From positions 3,844,001-3,908,000 of the forward strand of contig NZ_CP142104.1 in NCBI RefSeq assembly GCF_035751725.1: a stretch of DNA of 64,000 bases, given 5' to 3'. The position numbers were made by a program, and so were the translations under genes. This DNA comes from Pseudomonas frederiksbergensis. Lineage in GTDB: Bacteria > Pseudomonadota > Gammaproteobacteria > Pseudomonadales > Pseudomonadaceae. The notes beneath the pieces were generated by a model. The model saw only the letters and a program-made list of their open reading frames with translations, did not search any database and was not told the DNA's origin. Of this stretch, positions 8,680 through 15,528 are shown piece after piece. How positions within the stretch are numbered: position 1 is the stretch's first letter; each line of letters starts with the position of its first letter.

Positions 8680-9069
8680 TCAGCGGCGCGAAGCGCCCGC
8701 AACGATTGCGCTGACGGCTGCTTGGCGTTCGCCCTGCTTGCCATCACCGCTTGGGGTTGTAGCCGTCACGCCCTGCGCATCGCTCTTGATCGCAGACAGG
8801 GAGATCCCGCGATCCTGGGCGGCTTTGAACAATTGCAAGGCTGTGGCCTCGACCGAGGTGCCAGCATCGATAGCCGCTTCGATTTCCTTCTCGAAGCCTT
8901 TGCTGGCCAGGGCGTTAATGCCCTTGATGCGATCACGCTCTGCAGCGGCGCCTTCGGCTCGAATGGCGCCGAGGTCAGGCTGCTGGGCCTGGGCGATTTC
9001 GATGGAGTTCGGATCGGTGCCGGCGGCCAGCGCAGTACGCAGCTCCGCCGTGGTATGTACGGTGGTCAT
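8680..9069 (-). CDS. Nested scaffold protein (Nu3-like) from internal start of gene C
   Basis: An in-frame ATG at 9067-9069 (Met278 of the protease gene) is preceded by AAGGA with about 8 bases spacing. It gives a 129-residue product starting MTTVHTTAELRTALAAG that contains only the helical scaffold part. This matches lambda, where Nu3 is made from an internal start in C. Two neighbouring Met codons precede it in the same short stretch. Existence as a separate product is inferred. Confidence 0.65.
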   Translation of the reverse strand: MTTVHTTAELRTALAAGTDPNSIEIAQAQQPDLGAIRAEGAAAERDRIKGINALASKGFEKEIEAAIDAGTSVEATALQLFKAAQDRGISLSAIKSDAQGVTATTPSGDGKQGERQAAVSAIVAGASRR

Positions 9070-9900
9070 GGTGGTTTTCCTTGGGACAGTGATGGCCGGT
9101 CTGGCCAGTTCGGTGATGAGGGATTCAAGCGAGCCCAGCCGATGGGCCAGACCCGACTCAACAGCGGCAGCTCCGACGCGTAGTCCTCCGAAGTCACCCA
9201 TTGCAGGTACCTTGGCGGCGTCAGTACTTAGGTTTCGCGCCACTTTGCCGACGAAGACTTCACCGAGAGCATTCACGGTTTCACCGATCTTGGCGCGCCC
9301 TTCTTCGGTTCCGAGATCGGGCCGCTTGTTCGGAGCGTTACTGCTAACGATCTGATAGCGCTTGCGGCCGTTCGCAGCATCACTTTCAACAACAGCCTCA
9401 ACGACAACGCCAATGCTCCCGGCCAAACTGGCTTCATCGATGACGATCTCGTGCGCTGCCGAGGCGATCCAGTACGCAGCGCTCGCCCCTATGCCACTGA
9501 TGTACGCGACGATCCGTTTGCGCTCTCGACCCGCGAATATCATCTCGGCCAGTTCATTGATGCCGGAGGCAACACCGCCTGGGCTGTCGATGTTGAGCAC
9601 AATCGAACGGACCTTGGGATCGTCCAGCGCTCGCTGGATGTCCGTGCCCAGGACCTGGGTGCTGGTAGCGCCACTGATTTCAGTGAACATGTTTGCGTAG
9701 CGAAAGATTGGCCCAGTGATGGGAATCACCGCCACGCCGTTTCGCATCGTGACTTTACGGGTATCTTCAAGCCGCTCGCCGCGCCGGGTTGCCAGGGCCA
9801 TCGGATCGCCCATGCGGTCGGCGATGGTCAGCAAGTTATCCAGGGCGTCAGGCAGCATTAGCCAGGGCTGCGACGCAGCCAGCTCAAGTGCTCGAGGCAT
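8680..9900 (-). CDS. Capsid maturation protease C (S49/SppA-like) with C-terminal scaffold region
   Basis: 406 residues. The N-terminal half is a peptidase S49 domain: VLNIDSPGGVASGINELA, nucleophile Ser140 in SGIGASAAYWIAS, the SLAGSIGVV segment, and probable general base Lys192. From residue 278 the protein becomes a helical, Ala/Glu-rich scaffold (AAERDRIKGINALASKGFEKE). As in lambda C/Nu3, the protease and scaffold share one frame. It cleaves itself, the scaffold and the portal during prohead maturation. It lies between portal B and decoration D. Confidence 0.9.
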   Translation of the reverse strand: MPRALELAASQPWLMLPDALDNLLTIADRMGDPMALATRRGERLEDTRKVTMRNGVAVIPITGPIFRYANMFTEISGATSTQVLGTDIQRALDDPKVRSIVLNIDSPGGVASGINELAEMIFAGRERKRIVAYISGIGASAAYWIASAAHEIVIDEASLAGSIGVVVEAVVESDAANGRKRYQIVSSNAPNKRPDLGTEEGRAKIGETVNALGEVFVGKVARNLSTDAAKVPAMGDFGGLRVGAAAVESGLAHRLGSLESLITELARPAITVPRKTTMTTVHTTAELRTALAAGTDPNSIEIAQAQQPDLGAIRAEGAAAERDRIKGINALASKGFEKEIEAAIDAGTSVEATALQLFKAAQDRGISLSAIKSDAQGVTATTPSGDGKQGERQAAVSAIVAGASRR

Positions 9901-9902
9901 AT

Positions 9903-11510
9903 TCAGTCCTCTTCGGATTTAGGGTCGGGCGGGTTCTCCAGCCCGCCCTTGGGCAGGGCCTGCAGGTTTTTGGCGCGGCGTTGCTCCACTTCCCGTACAC
10001 GCTGACGGAACACCTGCTGCCAGGGCTCGCCGGTCATGGCCGCTGTTTCGAGGGTTTCGTTGCTCACGCCAATTTCGATGCGCTTACCGGCCGCGTTGGC
10101 TTCCTTCAGCTCATCAATCGCCCCACGGGCCGGACCGATCCAAATGGCCTGACAGTAGGCCTTGCGCTTAGCTGGGTCGCCGTAGCCCGGAAGGTCAATC
10201 AAGCCCCTAGCCACGGCTTCGTCGATAATCAGCTCACGGCTTGGCTGGCAGAAATCACAGGTAAGCCACCAACGACGCAAACTGTAGAAACGCCAAGCCT
10301 GAAGCATGGCGGCGCGGGCCGCGCTGTAGCTGCTGCTGTAATGGAGCAAGAGCTCTTCAAGTGGCAGCTCCAGGGCAGCGCCGATCTCTTTCACCACGGC
10401 GGTGAAGAAGGGATCAAACTGGGCATTGGGTCGACCTGGGTTCGCTACGACTGGCTCTTCACCAACGCCGAGGTCAATCACGGCCCCCTCGCCTAGGGCC
10501 AGCTCGCCATCGGTGGTGTCATCGCCTTCAGGGCGCTCGTCCGCCAAAGCAGTCATCGGCAGGTTGCCGGTTGGGAAATCAGAGCTCTTTTTGATGAACA
10601 CCGTGAACATTGCGGAGATCACGGCGGCCATAAGCTCCGCGCTGCTGTAGCGCTCCAGCTTTTGCAGCGGCTCCAGTACAGGCGCCAGGTAGGGAGCCCC
10701 GCGCTTCTGACCGGGACGTTCCTTATCCGCCAGGACGTGCAACACACGCCGTCGGCCTGTCTCCTCACCGAACGCGGTAAGTCGCTCCCAACTTAGTGGC
10801 TTGCCGGCCAGATGCTCGCCGGGATAGCCGGTGCAGACGTGATAGGCCACGGGAGCGCCCAGCGAATCGAATTCAACGCCATCAACCAGATTGACCCGGT
10901 CCATACCGCCGTTCGGATTGCCGACCCGATCCGACTCGATCAGTTGCAGTCGCGTGCTGAATACACAGCCCGGACGTTCCTGATCCGGGCTGGCGACCAA
11001 CACATCACCAGCGACCAGCGACGACACTAAAACCAGAGCTTGCAACTGGTAATGATTGAGGGTCGCTTCGGCGTCACACTCCCTCGGATCATCGGCATAC
11101 AACGACCAAAGCCGGTCCAACCGGCCATTCAGTTCGTTTGCCTGCTCCTCAGTGAGACCCAGCGCCTCGTGATCAACCTGGGCGCGGCATACCAGCCCGG
11201 TGCCCACGACGTTGGTGCGCAACCGGGTAATGGCTGCGCGGGCTATCAGGTGGTTACGCATGGCGTCCCTTGACCGGGCCACCAGCATTCGCCGCTCGCT
11301 CTGATTGAAGTCTCGTCGCGGACTACCGAGGCCAGGTATCCAGCTGGCCATGCTGCGCAGCATGCGCGAAGCGCCTCGCCAGCGAGTTTCAACACCGCCG
11401 CCACCGCCCTGAGCAACAATCTGCTGGCCGCCCACCGAAGCCCTGGCCACCTTAATGGCCTCGCGCATCAGCAGATCGGTCGGGCCTTCACGCTTACTGA
11501 ATGGCCACAT
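9903..11510 (-). CDS. Portal protein B (lambda family)
   Basis: 535 residues, close to lambda B (533). Family features are SRDAMRNHLIARAAITRLRTNVVGTGL (in pieces), the SSLVAGDVLVA and LQLIESDRVGNPNG segments and the EELLLHYSSSYSAARAAMLQAWRF clip/wing region near residue 390. It forms the dodecameric DNA entry ring that contacts terminase and the head-tail joiners. It starts 2 bases after the W-like gene. Confidence 0.93.
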   Translation of the reverse strand: MWPFSKREGPTDLLMREAIKVARASVGGQQIVAQGGGGGVETRWRGASRMLRSMASWIPGLGSPRRDFNQSERRMLVARSRDAMRNHLIARAAITRLRTNVVGTGLVCRAQVDHEALGLTEEQANELNGRLDRLWSLYADDPRECDAEATLNHYQLQALVLVSSLVAGDVLVASPDQERPGCVFSTRLQLIESDRVGNPNGGMDRVNLVDGVEFDSLGAPVAYHVCTGYPGEHLAGKPLSWERLTAFGEETGRRRVLHVLADKERPGQKRGAPYLAPVLEPLQKLERYSSAELMAAVISAMFTVFIKKSSDFPTGNLPMTALADERPEGDDTTDGELALGEGAVIDLGVGEEPVVANPGRPNAQFDPFFTAVVKEIGAALELPLEELLLHYSSSYSAARAAMLQAWRFYSLRRWWLTCDFCQPSRELIIDEAVARGLIDLPGYGDPAKRKAYCQAIWIGPARGAIDELKEANAAGKRIEIGVSNETLETAAMTGEPWQQVFRQRVREVEQRRAKNLQALPKGGLENPPDPKSEED

Positions 11511-11512
11511 GA

Positions 11513-11728
11513 TCAGATCCCCAAGTACGAGACGCGATTGCGGCCTCGACCGCGCAGCGCCGCCTGTTCGTTGGCGACTTCCTGGGCATATTGTTTCTCC
11601 AGCAGGCGCAAGCTGTTGAGCTCTGCCAGCTGTACTTCACGCTCAGCCCGGCGCAGGCGCTGACCTTTTTTCAGGACGTCAGAAATTGCCGCCCTAACTT
11701 CAGCTAGGCGCAGTTGTGCGTCAGTCAT
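11513..11728 (-). CDS. Head-tail joining protein W (lambda gpW family)
   Basis: 71 residues (68 in lambda). It starts TDAQLRLAEVRAAISDVLKKG, has a charged central helix and hairpin, and ends in a basic RGRGRNRVSYLGI tail comparable with the RRRGPAGFYV end of lambda W. It stops the packaged DNA from leaking and prepares the portal for tail joining. It lies between terminase large subunit and portal, exactly as lambda A-W-B. Confidence 0.82.
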   Translation of the reverse strand: MTDAQLRLAEVRAAISDVLKKGQRLRRAEREVQLAELNSLRLLEKQYAQEVANEQAALRGRGRNRVSYLGI

Positions 11729-11739
11729 GGTTGATTTCC

Positions 11740-13752
11740 TTAATAGCCCGCTCGACTGCGGGTGCCCCGCCCACGAGCGACTACTCGGCGCGGTACCGGT
11801 GCGACCGGTTGTTCAGTGTTGAACAGCGTTGGCTGCATCAGTTGCTGTTCCAACTGGTCCCACTCGTGGTCACGTAGCAGATGCGTTTTAAGGCTACGTG
11901 CGGCATGCAGGGCATACACCTCGCAGTCCAGGGCTTCGTTGCGGCGCCCGGCTTTTTTCTGCCAGACCATCTTGCTGGGGTTACGCGCATGCGGCGCCAG
12001 CACTTCGTTGGTGAGCTGTTCGTAGTAATCCGAACGGATCTCGCTGTACCAGTGCATGCGCCCCGGCCCGACACCCTTCAAACGGAGACGACCATCAATC
12101 AGCGTCTTGGCCTTGTGCGTGCCAACGATGTGTACCCGCAGGCCATATTTCGCCGCTTTGGTGTTGTCCTGCGAGGTGTCCACGGACTGCGGTGGCTTGG
12201 TGAAGATTTCTTTGTCGCGGCTGTCAATCGAAGCGCCCTTGATTGCCATGATGTTGAAGCGCTGCCGATCCCGGACATAGCTGTAAACTGCATCGCTGGT
12301 ATTACCGTCCGAGCTATCGACGCTGACCGCTGACACAGCCAGGTGCGCGCCGCCCTCGGTGGGGATTGGCTGGGCGATGACCCGATCCAGTTCCTGCCAG
12401 ACACTGTCGTGGGGATCAATTGGGTTGCCGTGTAGTTCCCCCCAATAGAGCCGCCAGGACTCTTCGCCGCGCCCCCATCCGATGATGATCAGCGCCAGAC
12501 GATCACCTTGCACGTCCACACCCACGGTCACCAACAACACGCCCCTGGGCGCTGTCAGTTCGGCGTATGGCTCGGCCCGCTTCTCCAGTTCGTCTGTCTT
12601 GGGCGCGTCGCTTTGGTACTCGTAGCTTTCGCCCTTGGAGCTGTTCACAAAGGCAATCATCGGGCCGATGTTTCCTTGCGCCGCTGCATGTTCGGCCTGG
12701 AGCTTTTTCTCCATCAATGCCTGAAAGCGTGACCCCCAAAAGGTAGCGTACAGCTCATTGAGGATGTAGCCGGCAATCCCGCGAAACTCAGCCGTGGCCT
12801 GCCAGCGCCCATGCTTGAGGTTCGCGTTCTTCTGGTTGTCGTCCCAAATCGCGCCGCAATGTGGACACGAATAGAACGCCTTCTCCGGCCGTTTTTTGCC
12901 GTAGACCTCGTGGTGATACTCGGGGTCTTCATCGCAGTGAAGGTTGTCAAAGCTCAGCGCATGTTCCTGGCCGCATTCGTGACACGTCACCAAGCCGATG
13001 CGCTTGTCCGACAGCTCCAGCTCCGCATCAATCGCCGACAGCCCTTTGATCGTTGGTGTGCCGCCGATGATGATCTTGGAACGGCGAAAGGTTTTCAGAC
13101 GCTCCTTGGCGAGCTTGATGCTATCGCCCTGCCCGCGCAGGTTGAGGTTGCAATCATCGGGCTCTTCAATGGCAACACGCGGTACCGGTGTAGATTTCAC
13201 GCTGGCCGGGCTGTTGGAGCCCACCATCTTGAGGAATCCGCCAGGGAAGCGCTTAAAGTCTTGGCGCTGCTGCAACTTGCGGCTGCGCAAATCGACCTTC
13301 TTGCGAAGCCGTGGTGTCGCATCAATCATGGGTTCGAGCTTCTCACCCACGTACTGCTTGGCGGCTTCGGCCTTGGGAAACAGCACCAGTATCGGCGACG
13401 GATCGATGTCGATCCACTTGCCCAGGGCGTTACCGAGAACGCCCGACGTCCAGGCTACCTGAGCCGATTTGCGGCCGACGATCTCGGTGACCGTCGGATC
13501 GTCCAGCGCCTCCAGAGGCCCGCCGGGCCAGGTCAGGTGAGGCGTGACGTTGAAGCGATATTTGCCGGGGCGGGCTGACTCTTCTGGCGCCAGCCAGCGG
13601 TATTTTTCCGCCCATTCGATAATGCTCATGCGCGGCGGCGGTGCCCACTTCCTGCAGGCGCCGCGCAGCGCGTTAATCGCCGTCTTTTTCAAGGCCCTCC
13701 GGATCGTCCGGTTCGTCAGAATCTCCATCTGACTGGGCATCATCCTTGTCAT
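11740..13752 (-). CDS. Terminase large subunit (lambda gpA family)
   Basis: 670 residues. The N-terminal ATPase has VGRKSAQVAWTSG (position of the lambda A P-loop) and VAIEEPDD as the acidic Walker B box. Zinc-ribbon-like CHECGQEH and CPHCGAIWD pairs lie around residues 260-310. The C-terminal nuclease shows VTVGVDVQGDRL, AVSVDSSDGNT and RRNEALDCEVYALHA. It packages concatemeric DNA and cuts cos. A GAGGAGG site 10 bases upstream supports the ATG at 13752; the start overlaps terS by 80 bases. Confidence 0.94.
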   Translation of the reverse strand: MTRMMPSQMEILTNRTIRRALKKTAINALRGACRKWAPPPRMSIIEWAEKYRWLAPEESARPGKYRFNVTPHLTWPGGPLEALDDPTVTEIVGRKSAQVAWTSGVLGNALGKWIDIDPSPILVLFPKAEAAKQYVGEKLEPMIDATPRLRKKVDLRSRKLQQRQDFKRFPGGFLKMVGSNSPASVKSTPVPRVAIEEPDDCNLNLRGQGDSIKLAKERLKTFRRSKIIIGGTPTIKGLSAIDAELELSDKRIGLVTCHECGQEHALSFDNLHCDEDPEYHHEVYGKKRPEKAFYSCPHCGAIWDDNQKNANLKHGRWQATAEFRGIAGYILNELYATFWGSRFQALMEKKLQAEHAAAQGNIGPMIAFVNSSKGESYEYQSDAPKTDELEKRAEPYAELTAPRGVLLVTVGVDVQGDRLALIIIGWGRGEESWRLYWGELHGNPIDPHDSVWQELDRVIAQPIPTEGGAHLAVSAVSVDSSDGNTSDAVYSYVRDRQRFNIMAIKGASIDSRDKEIFTKPPQSVDTSQDNTKAAKYGLRVHIVGTHKAKTLIDGRLRLKGVGPGRMHWYSEIRSDYYEQLTNEVLAPHARNPSKMVWQKKAGRRNEALDCEVYALHAARSLKTHLLRDHEWDQLEQQLMQPTLFNTEQPVAPVPRRVVARGRGTRSRAGY

Positions 13753-14197
13753 AGTCTGACAGCCTCCTCAGGATGGTTTCGATGGGGTCGGCGATCAGGC
13801 GCTCGTCAACTTCAACGCCGTAGCGCGCCGACAGTTGTTCCGCCAACTCATCCGGAAATGAATTGAGCAGCTCGACTTTGGCTGCCGTGATCATTGCCTC
13901 AAAGCGTCCGATCAGATCCGCCGCGATTACGACCTCGCCCAAATCCTTGGCCAGCGCCAGCTCTTCACGATTGGCTCTGACCCGGTCGAGCCGGTCACGG
14001 GAGGATTCTTTTTTGCCGTTGAGGGCGGCCTGTTGCATCAGCCACTGGATCACGGCCTCGGTGTCGTATTGGTTTTCGTTGCCCCGGCCCAGGCCGAACT
14101 CAATTACCGGCATGCCGTCGTTCTGCCAACGGGTCAGCGTGCGTTCATCGCGGCCGACGATCTCGCTCAACTCGGCTTTGCTGACTGTTCTTCCCAT
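13673..14197 (-). CDS. Terminase small subunit (Nu1-like)
   Basis: 174 residues. The N-terminal winged-helix DNA-binding domain is visible as SKAELSEIVGRDERTLTRWQNDGMP, followed by YDTEAVIQWLM, the Nu1 pattern. The middle is a charged coiled coil (ESSRDRLDRVRANREELALAKDLGEVV, in pieces) and the C-terminus is strongly acidic. It binds cosB and recruits the large subunit. The gene starts just after a GC-rich inverted repeat proposed as the cos region. Confidence 0.9.
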   Translation of the reverse strand: MGRTVSKAELSEIVGRDERTLTRWQNDGMPVIEFGLGRGNENQYDTEAVIQWLMQQAALNGKKESSRDRLDRVRANREELALAKDLGEVVIAADLIGRFEAMITAAKVELLNSFPDELAEQLSARYGVEVDERLIADPIETILRRLSDYDKDDAQSDGDSDEPDDPEGLEKDGD

Positions 14198-14271
14198 CGC
14201 TAACCCCTTGAAAAGACGGACATCCCTGCAAAAAACTCAGCTGCAGGGAATCCGCGAGTTCGGTAACCCGT

Positions 14272-14324
14272 GTAGGGGGCGGGCCAAGGGGAGGACCCAG
14301 AAAACTCCCTTCCCCGCCCCCTAC
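14272..14324 (-). other. Putative cos region upstream of terS
   Basis: Between holin and terS there is a perfect 12-base inverted repeat, GTAGGGGGCGGG (14272-14283) and CCCGCCCCCTAC (14313-14324). On the minus strand the right arm runs into GGGGCGGGGAAGGGAGTTTT, which resembles the lambda cosN sequence GGGGCGGCGACCTCGCGGG followed by TTTTC. In lambda the cos site lies immediately upstream of Nu1, as here. The nicking positions cannot be read from sequence alone. Confidence 0.45.
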
Positions 14325-14656
14325 CCGGCACTCTCAGATGCCTCGGTGACACCCAGTCGCTTGGCCACCCATCGTTCGTAGAGGCCAATCGCGACATCGG
14401 CGCCGGCCATCGCGGTGATGCTGCCCAGGCTGCCCGCTGTCCAGAGCGACATGCCGGCGGCGATCATCAACATCATCGCCGACACCCCGCAGACAACGCA
14501 GGCACCGGATCGAAGTGCCAGGCGCCTCAACAACGCCCAGCCCCGCGCCCCGTCCTTGTCGGCCCGCCACATCTCCCCCGATACGCCGCCGACCAGGGCC
14601 AGAAGAATTACTAACCAGATCGGCATTTCTGCCAGTGCTTGCTGCTCGTTCGTCAT
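14321..14656 (-). CDS. Phage holin (LydA / superfamily III-like)
   Basis: 111 residues starting MTNEQQALAEMPIW. Three hydrophobic stretches are visible: WLVILLALVGGVSGEM, a central GACVVCGVSAMMLMIAAGMS region, and AGSLGSITAMAGADVAIGLY. This matches the LydA holin 3_3 family that times lysis by making inner-membrane holes. It is the first late gene on the minus strand after the long control region. No endolysin lies beside it; that gene is probably left of the window. Confidence 0.8.
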   Translation of the reverse strand: MTNEQQALAEMPIWLVILLALVGGVSGEMWRADKDGARGWALLRRLALRSGACVVCGVSAMMLMIAAGMSLWTAGSLGSITAMAGADVAIGLYERWVAKRLGVTEASESAG

Positions 14657-14679
14657 TGCCCCGCCCCTTAAACGCAAAA

Positions 14680-14702
14680 ACCCGGCGCAAGGGCCGGGTT
14701 TG
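14680..14702. terminator. Hairpin upstream of the holin, possible late-operon terminator
   Basis: AAACCCGGC and GCCGGGTTT flank a short GCAAGG loop, with A-rich sequence on one side and T on the other, so it could act on either strand. A terminator between late promoter and first late gene is what a Q-type antiterminator would overcome. Position read by eye. Confidence 0.5.
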
Positions 14703-14870
14703 GTGTGTGGTGCCTGCCGCTTTATGCGGTCGCACCTATCGAAGATGAGTACTTTTTACAGGTCGATTCCGGTGGCAGCAACCCTGTTTTAATGCCACCC
14801 GGTGAATGTCTGGTGAACGCCTAGGCAATGTCGGCGAATATCTTTATTTCGGCTTCCAGCGCCTGGGGCG

Positions 14871-15150
14871 CTGTCCTTCCTGTCCCACTATCTTGGGTCG
14901 AAGTAGGACAGCTACAGGCGCCTAGAATCGGGGCCTGCCCCACTGTCCTACTTTATTTTCTCTTCTCTCCCGTAAAGAGAAAAAGCTAAGAGCACGCGTG
15001 CGCGCCATGGGCGCGTATGCGCTCCCGCTACGCTCACACATGGGCGGGACGTGCTGGAAGGTTGGACAGTAGGACAGCTCAACAACAGCGCGGCCCGCGC
15101 TTGTCCAACTGCATCAAACAGCAGTGGGACAAGGCGAGCCGGTAGGACAG
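14871..15150. repeat. Cluster of GTAGGACAG / CTGTCCTAC motifs
   Basis: Exact GTAGGACAG copies occur at 14903-14911, 15069-15077 and 15142-15150, and the reverse complement CTGTCCTAC at 14943-14951. Related variants (CTGTCCTTC, TGTCCCAC, TTGGACAG, TTGTCCAAC, GTGGGACAA) occur at about 14871, 14881, 15062, 15101 and 15124. The repeats are confined to the non-coding late-control region. They look like multiple binding sites for one protein, possibly the Q-like product encoded next door, or replication iterons. Confidence 0.6.
14956..14983. repeat. AT-rich inverted repeat in the late-control region
   Basis: TTTTCTCTT (14956-14964) is the exact reverse complement of AAGAGAAAA (14975-14983), with a 10-base spacer. 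It directly adjoins a CTGTCCTAC motif. The low GC sets it apart from the surroundings; it may be an unwinding element or weak terminator. Confidence 0.5.
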
Positions 15151-15168
15151 CCACGGACGCAAACGGGG

Positions 15169-15528
15169 TCAAGCAGCAACTCCCATAAGCAGCCAATAGA
15201 TGCACAGGTGCGCGTCATGCAGACGCTGGTAGTAGGTGTCGCGACCGCAGCCGCAGTGGGCATACTTCAAGCGCATGTCGCTGTCCTGGTTGCAGTAGTG
15301 CTCTCGCACGATTTGCACATGCAGAGGATCGAGGTGTTTGGTCACGATCAGCTCAATATCAAGCGAACCTTCCAAGGGCGCACGAAATGCCCGCCGGCCA
15401 CGAATCAGCTGCCCATTGCTCTCCATCATCATGGCGACCATGTTCCCACCGGCGAGCCCGCCGGCACTGAGGTCGCTGTGCAGCTCTTCAGCCCATTTGC
15501 GCAGCCGCGCATCGATCTCCTTAATCAT
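15169..15528 (-). CDS. Phage antitermination protein Q-like
   Basis: 119 residues. The C-terminal half, with a VQIVREHYCNQDSDMRLKYA stretch followed by CGCGRDTYYQRLHDAHLCIYW, has the sigma-region-4-like helix-turn-helix of Phage_antitermQ proteins. The N-terminus is a short helical WAEELHSDLS segment. It would load on RNA polymerase near the late promoter and let it read the packaging, head and tail genes. The gene is last in the early right operon and overlaps the primase stop by 8 bases; the presumed late-control region follows. Confidence 0.68.
   Translation of the reverse strand: MIKEIDARLRKWAEELHSDLSAGGLAGGNMVAMMMESNGQLIRGRRAFRAPLEGSLDIELIVTKHLDPLHVQIVREHYCNQDSDMRLKYAHCGCGRDTYYQRLHDAHLCIYWLLMGVAA

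Larger units (their letters stand above)
14657..15168. other. 512-base non-coding late-control region
   Basis: No convincing gene lies between the Q-like antiterminator gene and the holin. In lambdoid phages this interval holds the late promoter, the Q-utilisation site and a downstream terminator. Here it holds a cluster of GTAGGACAG-type motifs in both orientations, an AT-rich hairpin, and GGGCCGGGTTT sequences near 14,680-14,700 that could form a terminator-like stem (CCCGGC and GCCGGG). The exact late promoter could not be assigned. Confidence 0.55.

Noticed and set aside
7108..9183. Open frame of 691 codons on the plus strand over capsid genes
   Set aside because: Antisense to the E, D and C genes, which are clearly coding; no domain and no ribosome site.
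14871..15150. CRISPR array
   Set aside because: The repeats are 9 bases, irregularly spaced and in both orientations; no spacer structure or cas gene.
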